DNA of 64,000 bases from Sipunculus nudus (lineage: Eukaryota > Annelida > Sipuncula > Golfingiida > Sipunculidae). The position numbers were made by a program, and so were the translations under genes. The stretch lies in NCBI GenBank assembly GCA_026874595.1, contig CM049308.1, positions 20,995,867 through 21,059,866 on the forward strand, read 5' to 3'. The notes under the pieces are model-generated. The model was given only the letters and a program-made list of their open reading frames with translations. It was not told where the DNA came from and did not search any database. Below, piece after piece: positions 56,326-64,000 of the stretch (the first letter of the stretch is position 1; each line of letters starts with the position of its first letter).

Positions 56326-57114
56326 AACAAATAATCGGAGATACCAGTGTTGCTCTGGTAATTTGTGGGGGTTTCTGTGCGTTTTAGATGGCGTTATTTG
56401 CTTTACAAAATGTTCACAGTTTCTTTTCTTTTAATTTTGCACAACTAATCTTCCCTATTGCAACCACCTGAAAGTAAGATGATAATAAAAACATATTTGA
56501 CTTACACTTTTTACATTTGTGTGTTCATAGCTTTCAGAGGCACTATCACTATAAATCCTTCCTATGAACCAATTCATTATCCCCCCCCCCCCGAGAATAA
56601 TAAAAAAATTGATATAAAGCTTCAGTATCTGAAAAAAAACCTTATGCATTGATTCTGTCCAAGCATATTGTTCCAGGAGTGTTTCATCATTTCCTGAAGA
56701 CAGGTGGCGCAACCTGTATTTTTTTCTAATGTTAACGAATTTTTTTCTCTATTTTTGAGACCTTCAGATGAAGCAGTTCGTCCGTTAACATGGCACAAAT
56801 CGAATCCGTGAGACCTAGAATCCTCTAATAAATCCATGTCAGTCATCTAAGCGTCATGGGTCATTTGTTTTAGTATTCATACAGCTGACTTAGATGAAAG
56901 GATTTATATTTAGTTATTATTTTATTATTTATTTTACTGTTTGCAGGAAACAGTAAACATTAATAAACAACAAGCAATGCATTATGGAATCTTAACATAT
57001 ATGATACCCAGCTCAGTCAAGGCTCTAATATGCCGTGTTACGAAAGTTCTTGGGCACACAACAGACACAGATACAAGTTATACAACTTTTAACATGAGCG
57101 ATTTGTCCAATTTT

Positions 57115-57375
57115 AGGATCCTATGATTAGAGGTAAAGATCGAGGAGCCAAACCGAGGGAATGTACACAGGAAAACACAAATAATAATACGTGTAAATAC
57201 GTGTATTCATGTGTGTACACGTAAAAATGTCGTAAATCGACCATAATAACACATCAGGCTGACAGAGATGGTAAAACACCCAATCTTAGTCAGCATCACT
57301 TGCTGTATATTATGTGTGATAACCCCATAATGACACTATGGTATGTAGCGTATAATTAAGTTTACTATACGGCAG
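57115..57375 (+). promoter_or_regulatory. Intronic block conserved with gene A (11380-11640)
   Basis: Shares long near-identical runs with the gene A block, including GGAATGTACACAGGAAAACA and the AATACGTGTAAATACGTGTA motif pair. Here the third site is CACGTA rather than CACGTG. Confidence 0.4.
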
Positions 57376-57959
57376 TTTTTGTAATTACAAGGACAAAATA
57401 GTCCCAGCTGCTGCCGCCGTTGTCATAATTGTTTACAGAGGGATGAGATTAGTGTAACAACTTAGGAATGTTCTACAATTCTCCACAGGCAAATTAAAGC
57501 AGCTCACTCTCTTCTGGATCTAGAATTGAGTGCGTAAACCTAATGTGTAAAAATAACTTTCTCACTGCTTCAATCACGTCATTAACGGATCCACCGAGAA
57601 CCAGGCTCCCTGCATTCGCCTGTGAGTGAAGGCAAGACAGACTTCAGCAAGTTGCAAAAGGTATTATATTTTACCCATGTTTTTTCTGTCGGCCAATTTA
57701 AGTTCTGAGCAAACTTTTTTTAAATATTTTGGAGGATTAAGAAAACACCAAAAAGGACTTATCCTGTAGACCTCACGGGGATCATCCTGGCGGGCATTGA
57801 TGTCTCCGATAACATGTTGTCTCCTCAGGAAAACCTTGATTGCGTCTGAGGTATATGCACGCTATAAATGCATGGGGGAAAATGGCGATATACTATAACA
57901 TAATGCCACCGGGCACAATGCCATTAAACAGCTGAGATATTACACATTCTAGGAAATAC

Positions 57960-60805
57960 CGTATGCACATTAGGGCCCTGTGTGGGCCAAAAAATTGAAC
58001 CCGCACCCGCCCCCGCTACCCCCCCCCCCCCCCCCCCCACCCATCATGCCCTCTGAGCCCGCAGCCCCACCACGCAATCAAAATAAAAAAGAAAATTCAG
58101 CCCGCCCCGCCCGCAATGACTATGATTCTATCCGCCCTGCAAAATTTTCTTTCAGCCCGCAGCCGCCCCGAATGTTTCAAGTTTCCGGCCCACAGTCCAG
58201 CCCGCAAAATAATTTTTAAAGTTTTCGTATCCAAAGGATTACATATCAAGAATAGTTTACAGCACATATTTTAGCCACACTTATTATCAATATATATGAA
58301 ATGTTTGATGATTGAAATGAAAAATTACTTTTAATACGTTTTAGCAATCATTCAAGCCATTATTCAAAAGAAAATTTTAAAAGACATGTTTGATTGCTTA
58401 AATGGATTTGATGTATACATAATAATTTAACACACCTTAAATGTGTTTTCATATTTTACAGGGGAAGTACACAAACCTTTTGTCTTATTGTGTTTGTTTC
58501 AACTTAAATTCATAAAATAAGGAAAGAAAAAAATAGATTTCTTCAAAGTTTGTGTACCCAAAGTTACCCTTTGGAATAGTATTGGCTAATCACAAGCCAT
58601 CAAACTACTGAGATGTGTTGCTGGTTATTTTTCTTCAGTCATAATCTGCTACTCTGACGGTTGTGGCTTTAGGTTCAGGATGTTCAATGACCAGACATGA
58701 CCAGAGCGTTGTTTCTTATAGCAGTCATCACTACATTATGCAGTGCCCAAACAGGGATTTGACCAGCCAGTGGTCAATGTCAGTTACAATTAGACAGCAC
58801 ATGGGGTTACACTTAGATCAGGAGTCCACCTTAAGATTTGTGCAGTTCCAGGTCAATTGAGTCACCTACAGAGCCAGCTTTTAGCCACACACTGTCTATT
58901 ACAATATAAAAGGTAATCAAGCCCTTGCTTCACTCCCAGCCATATTATGTAATATGTGAGACCTGACACAAGTACAGGGTACAGTCCATATACATCATCA
59001 GGCCAGGTAACTTTATACAAAATTATTACCAACTGACATTGCAAGGACAGTTGTTTAAGATCGAGATTTCAGACTAATGATGCATCATCTATTGTGTATA
59101 ACAAATTGATGTTTTACCTAGAAAAGAAACTTAAAGAGAACCCTTTCGCAGCGGAGCGGTTTTCGATTGCACGAAACAGCTTAATTATAACACGCAAGCG
59201 GGGTTTCCCCAGGTTAACGTGATGAAAACATCAACGCTAACATTTTAAGGTAAAAAAATATTGTTAAGGAATATGTGTAATCTCTTATAATCACCTTTAT
59301 GGCAACAAATTTAAAACCAGTTTTTTTGTCGGTCCGTCAACATATATGTGTCATGAATGATGCATTAACAATCGCTCGGGGTAACTTAATAAAAACCTGC
59401 AAGAATGAATATAAAGCTGACACAAAAACGTAAGATTAATAATAATTTAATAATAGCAGCGTTTTTTCTTAGGCCGGGATGACCTCACACGAACAAGTTT
59501 GCTTGGAGCGTCGCGGTTCAGTGATCGCATACATGCGGTAATCCGCTGACCCAATTCAGGACACCAGCCTCCACATACGATGTCGCGATCTGGTCAAAAA
59601 TGCTTTAAAAACCGAGCTCCTGTATTTAAATGTTCCTTGATGTCTTCCTTCATCTTCTTTTTCCATGACCGTTGCATATATGAACCGTGCAGGGTCATTT
59701 TCGACCGTTAACGCTCACACACGGATATCTGGGCTCGCGGATATTTGGTGAGCAGATATTTGGGAAGCGGATATTATTATTAACTGGAAAGCGGATATCT
59801 GGGCCTGAACCGCACGGACCACTTCACATAATCTCCTTGCTTCAGTCAACTCTCAAAGCCACGCCGGGAACCGAATGCGAGTCTCCAGTGGAGAGAGCCG
59901 AGCTTGTAACCCCTCGACTCCATATATCTAGATAGATTGACCAAATCGCATTCGTAAATGTCACAACGGCGGTGTCAGTTGCGTACCTAAGGGGTGTGTT
60001 TGGAGGGGCTTTATAAGATCGGCGGTTTTGCAATGTCAGAACGCCATCGATAATCTGACCAGTCCTGCAAAGGCGTGTATTTCAGGGCGGTCTACATTTA
60101 CAGGTATCCCTAGGGGGCACTGACCAGGGAAAATCCCTGCCAGAAGACCAATGGCCCCTGGTGGAGTGGTGTCTATTTTACACAATGTGCGCAAAATATT
60201 ATGAGGAATTCTGTGGCTCTTTCCTTGGACTATTTAAAGAATGCTCACTCTTGAACTCTTTAATTCCCCAAATTACATGATATTCAAACAGCCTGAAACA
60301 ACATGAAATGCCCTCTTCCTTGATTCCCAATAATCTTACAACAGTCTCGTTAAAATACAAATGTTCACACTATCGTGAATATATTTAGTACCACCTACAT
60401 TTCTGTGTATTTTGATTTACCACTAGGGCTGGTTTTAGAATTTAATGTTAATATGACATGCATAGTCTTTTATGTTACGTGAATAATAACAACCATTTAC
60501 CCAGATATATGTACGAGTTATTTTACCTTTAAGATTGCATTTCAAATATGTATCTGTATTAAATCCCGGCGGGATGAATCCCCTTGGCTGCTATGCCATA
60601 CGTACAGAAAACGTATCAATTATCAGTGTTATATTTTAGAGTTCAAACTGAAATAAAGATATGTTTGTCATTTACTATTATTAACCGTTAAATGATCCAC
60701 TACCTACAGAAAATTTTTGTAATCTGTGCAAAAATCATTTCAAGTTAATATATAAAATATATTCCAATGCTATGATTACTTGAAATTTATTCAAAAACTT
60801 TATTG
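57960..60805. other. Gene B intron stretch without recognised genes
   Basis: It starts with a C-rich tract (57985-58205, including a C-run of about 19 at 58020). Near 59720-59800 there are several GCGGATATYTGG repeats. Nothing else was recognised. Confidence 0.4.
57985..58205 (+). repeat. C-rich tract with CCCGC repeats and a C homopolymer
   Basis: Recurrent CAGCCCGC and CCGCCC units with a C-run. It encodes a proline-rich ORF in one frame that has no start context or homology I recognise. Confidence 0.6.
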
Positions 60806-63588
60806 AAAAACAAATAAGCTTAAGTTCATAGATAAAACCTCGCAAAATGCAAAAAGAAAACTAGTGGTAAGGCAAATAAATTAATATACAAGCAGCCAAA
60901 TTGGTGGACAGAAGAATGTACAAATATGAAGAGAGAAAAATACAGAGCTTTAAATAAATTCAGAATCTCGAACAGTGAAACTGATTTTATGGAATATAGA
61001 ATAGTTAAATTAAAATTTAAAGAAATATGTAAATTGCATAAGATAAAATATAATCGTTCACATATTAGGGATCTACAACAATGTAGAACTTTAAATGATT
61101 TGTTTAGGAAGATTAATGTATCAAAGAGAAAGAATGTAAGCAGTAACATTACAAAAGATAAATGGGTTAAATATTTTAAATATTTGTTCACAGAGAATTT
61201 TAATTCTTTGGATAAGGAATTTGAAAAGTACATTGATGAATATAACTTTCAGGATGATAACTCAGATGAACTCTTAAATAATATTAATATGGATATAAAC
61301 CAAGAGGAAATAAGGAAAACTTTATTGGATATGAAAAGTGGTAAAGCTCCTGGACCAGATGGGATCACTGTTGAATTATTTAAATAAAAATAAACTCTTT
61401 TAGTACCATTATTAGAAAGTTTCTTTAATATTATTTATTCTAAAGGTGAATTCCCAGCAGAATGGTCTAAAGCCATTATTTTTCCATTATATAAAAAGGG
61501 CTCCACCAATGATCCAAATAATTACAGAGGTATCTCACTATTAAATACTGTTTGCAAGTTATTCACAAAAAATTCTTAATGAAAGATTAATTAAATGGGC
61601 TGAAGCCAACAGTATGTTTCTTGAAGAACAGGCAGGTTACAGAAGAAAATACAGTACTACAGATAATATATTTACTCTAATGTCTTTAATTGAAACAAAT
61701 CTGACGAGGAAAAAAGGAAGATTTTATGTAATTTTCATAGATTTTTCCAAAGCTTTCGATTGTTTAAAACACAAAATATTATTTTATGTACTTCATTAGT
61801 GTGGGATACAAGGAAAAATGTTAAATATTTTAAAGTCTATGTATGCTAAATTCAGTCATGTGTTATTACAAATGAGGGGCTTTCAGAATATTTTTCATGT
61901 AATATTGGAGTAAGACAGGGTTGTATGATAAGCCCACTTTTATTTACTTTCTTCATGAATGAATTGTATTATATAATGCAGGATTTAAATCAAGGTATAT
62001 TTGTAGACCAGGAAACACAAACTTTGACAATGCTACTGTTCGCTGATGATATTGTTTGTTTTGGAGACACAGTTGGGAGATTACAGAATCAAATTGATAA
62101 ACTTGAATATTTTTGTAACCGTTATGGAATGAAGTTGAATGTTGACAAAACTAAAATTGTTGTATTTAGAAATGGGGGAACGTTAAAGAAATATGAAAAA
62201 TGGTATTATAAAGGAAGAAAGCTTGAAGTAATCAATAGTTATAGATATTTGGGAGGGGTATTTACTTCTTGTCTGAAATGGGCAGAAATGGAAAAACATC
62301 TTGTGTGTCAAGCAAACAAAACTGTTTTAGTGATAAGAAAATTTATTTCTGATAATAAATATATTACTGAAAAAGAATCATTTTCTTTGTTTGATAAGAT
62401 GGTTGTACCTGTACTTTCATATGGCAGTGAATTATGGGGTTACAAAAAAATAAGATAAAATAGAACAGGTCCACAATAAATTAGAAAGTAAATACGTACT
62501 TGGGATTAACTCTTCTTCACCAAATGCTGCAGCACTTGATGAGTGTGGAAGGTTTTCTCTGAAAATCAGATTTATGTTAAAATGTATTTCTTATTGGGTT
62601 AAATTACTAAGAATGGAAGATTATTGGTACCCTAAGCGTTTATATTCTAAATAACATAGGCTAGATCAAGTAGGAAAGTATAAGTGGGCAACAAGGGTAA
62701 AAATATATATTATTTTCATTTGGATTTGGATATACATGGATATTTGAAGATGTAGGTAATATTAATATATTTCTGTCAGGTTTCAAACAAAGGTTGCATG
62801 ATAATGAAAGACAAGAATGGACAGCTAACATAGAAAATAATGGAAGATTGAAAACATATGCTATTTAAAAGCTTATCAAACACTGAATTATATTTATCAG
62901 CAGTTCCAAATAGAAGATATAGAATTAGTTTTGCAAGACTTAGAACATCATCAATTAGCTTAGAAGTAGAAGTTGGTCGCCACAAGAAAATAGCCTGGGA
63001 AACGAGATGTTGTAAATTTGGTCTTAAACATGGAGAATCGTATATTGAAGATGAGAACCATTTTGTCATTAAATGTCCTTTATATATTTCATTAAGAGAA
63101 AAATGTATGTCTGAATTTAAAGATATGTCTTTCATTTAATTAATGTCCACTACAAATTATGTCACAATTAATAAGCTTTCGGCATTTGTATATTTTGCAT
63201 TTGTTAAAATAGAGTCATTTCTAAATGATTCTTTGAACTAGTAAGTGAACAATTTTCCATGTATCTTATTTTATGTTGTTATGAAATTTATTCTATGTAA
63301 TTACCATTAACTCTAATCATTTTGTGAAATACAAATAGTTACCTTATAATAATAAAGTGTGTATTTATTCAGTTGATAAAAAAGGTTATTTCTGTTAATA
63401 TTTTATTAATGATAATTGTGTATTGTTAAAAACTATATTCATTAAATTGTTTATTTATTAATTATTTATTCTTATCGTTTATTATTGTTTTTTCACGTGA
63501 CCATGTATTATGTATTATGTATTTTGTATGTATATATGTTGGATATATGGGCCTGAGGCCTTCATTTCCAAATAAAGATATTATTATG
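60806..63588 (+). pseudogene. 5'-truncated, decayed LINE (non-LTR retrotransposon) reverse transcriptase
   Basis: The frame opens after a TGA near 60806 and shows, in order, a linker with PNWWTEECTNMKREKYRAL, GKAPGPDGITVELF (RT block 1), WSKAIIFPLYKKG with NYRGISLL, EEQAGYRRKYSTTDN, VIFIDFSKAFDCLKH, NIGVRQGCMISPLLFTFFMN, LLFADDIVCFGD (catalytic F-ADD), SYRYLGGVFTS, and a C-terminal EDENHFVIKCPLYISLR zinc-knuckle-like motif ending at 63139. Stops at 61385 and 61391, near 61577 and at 61797, plus frameshifts near 61570 and 61870, inactivate it. The endonuclease is missing. The 3' UTR ends AATAAAGATATTATTATG (63571-63588). Clade not assigned. Confidence 0.88.
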
Positions 63589-63965
63589 TGCAATTTTTTT
63601 CTAGTTTCAATTTAATCTTTTCTGTGTACTTCATAATGAAATATACGTGTCTGAAGTAGTACGACCATTTGTTTACATTAGCAGAGGAATGACTGCTCTT
63701 TAATGTGTGGAATTCCCTGCTAATAAATACATCCATATAATTGCGTTTTTGTCAACTAAAAGCCTATAACAAGGAAATTTGACATGATATGATTCTACAC
63801 ATTGTCTAGTTTTGTAATGTTTTGTTAGAGGGGCGGAAATATCTAAGACCGCCCCGGGCAGCAATGAGGCTAGGTACGCCGCTGGGCGGTGTTAATACAC
63901 ACATATACAAACACGCGTGGAATTATACGTCACTGTTTTATTATTAGTATTCTGTTATATTCCAG

Positions 63966-64000
63966 GTGTAGATGGGTATCCAGCCGAGAAGCAGCTGATA
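63966..64000 (+). CDS. Gene B exon 2 (start only; cut by window end)
   Basis: After the acceptor TATATTCCAG, two bases complete a Ser codon from exon 1. The frame then reads VDGYPAEKQLI, clearly homologous to gene A exon 2 (VDGYPAERKLI). The intronic flank from 63889 also matches 13383-13473. The intron 1 implied for gene B is about 14.6 kb. Confidence 0.88.

Larger units (their letters stand above)
49401..63965 (+). other. Gene B intron 1 (about 14.6 kb)
   Basis: Parts are collinear with gene A intron 1 (for example 52570-52800 with 3630-3890, 53300-53400 with 5330-5440, 54930-55590 with 9180-9640, 57115-57960 with 11380-12320, 63889-63965 with 13383-13473). It is longer because of SINE-like, LINE and minisatellite insertions or expansions. 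No internal exon was recognised. Confidence 0.65.

Noticed and set aside
57980-58219. Proline-rich ORF (79 residues)
   Set aside because: Generated by a C homopolymer and CCCGC repeats; no splice sites or recognisable domain.

Overview
The window looks like AT-rich nuclear DNA from a lophotrochozoan animal, most likely a mollusc and perhaps a bivalve. The reasons are multi-exon genes with GT-AG introns, many long (TA)n arrays, non-LTR retrotransposon remnants, and dispersed repeats that begin TTTTTAGCTCAGCTGAC and carry CCGTCCGTCC, GGTGGCGCCACC and AGGTCA motifs. I associate such repeats with molluscan genomes from memory; no search was run.

The core is a tandem array of nicotinic acetylcholine receptor (Cys-loop ligand-gated cation channel) alpha-type genes on the + strand. 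Gene A can be read completely: seven exons (3157-3223, 13474-13619, 14528-14572, 17425-17534, 19076-19611, 20129-20319, 23943-24449) with compatible phases give a 533-residue subunit. It has a signal peptide, a 13-residue Cys-loop, vicinal cysteines in loop C, a cation-type M2 and four membrane helices. A roughly 12.2-kb segment carrying exons 4-7 (15550-27746) is repeated almost identically at 27782-39994. That copy has no exons 1-3 and differs by two amino acids, so it is a recent tandem duplication or an uncollapsed haplotype. A 37-bp junction patch copied from nearby sequence sits between the units. Gene B starts at 49334 with a paralogous exon 1, and its exon 2 begins at 63966 and runs off the window. 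The 1.7-13.6 kb block (gene A upstream region, exon 1, intron 1, exon 2) is an older, diverged duplicate of 46.6-64.0 kb.

Between the receptor blocks, on the - strand, two exons (42356-42493 and 41849-42013) encode the first half of a small four-helix membrane protein, probably MARVEL-domain. The rest of that gene was not found. It is flanked by a 1.57-kb Harbinger-like non-autonomous element (TTA target duplication) and a 1.65-kb foldback element (5-bp AGAGC target duplication, arms made of CCCATAWTGTAATAA subrepeats).

The remaining sequence is introns and intergenic DNA filled with repeats: arrays with nuclear-receptor-like AGGTCA direct repeats, CAGTAAAACCTC mini-transposons, a tRNA-headed SINE-like repeat, an L2/CR1-like LINE tail, a decayed 5'-truncated LINE reverse transcriptase (60.8-63.6 kb), a 70-bp minisatellite expanded in gene B, and more than a dozen (TA)n tracts. 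No rRNA, functional tRNA, CRISPR or prokaryotic feature was seen.
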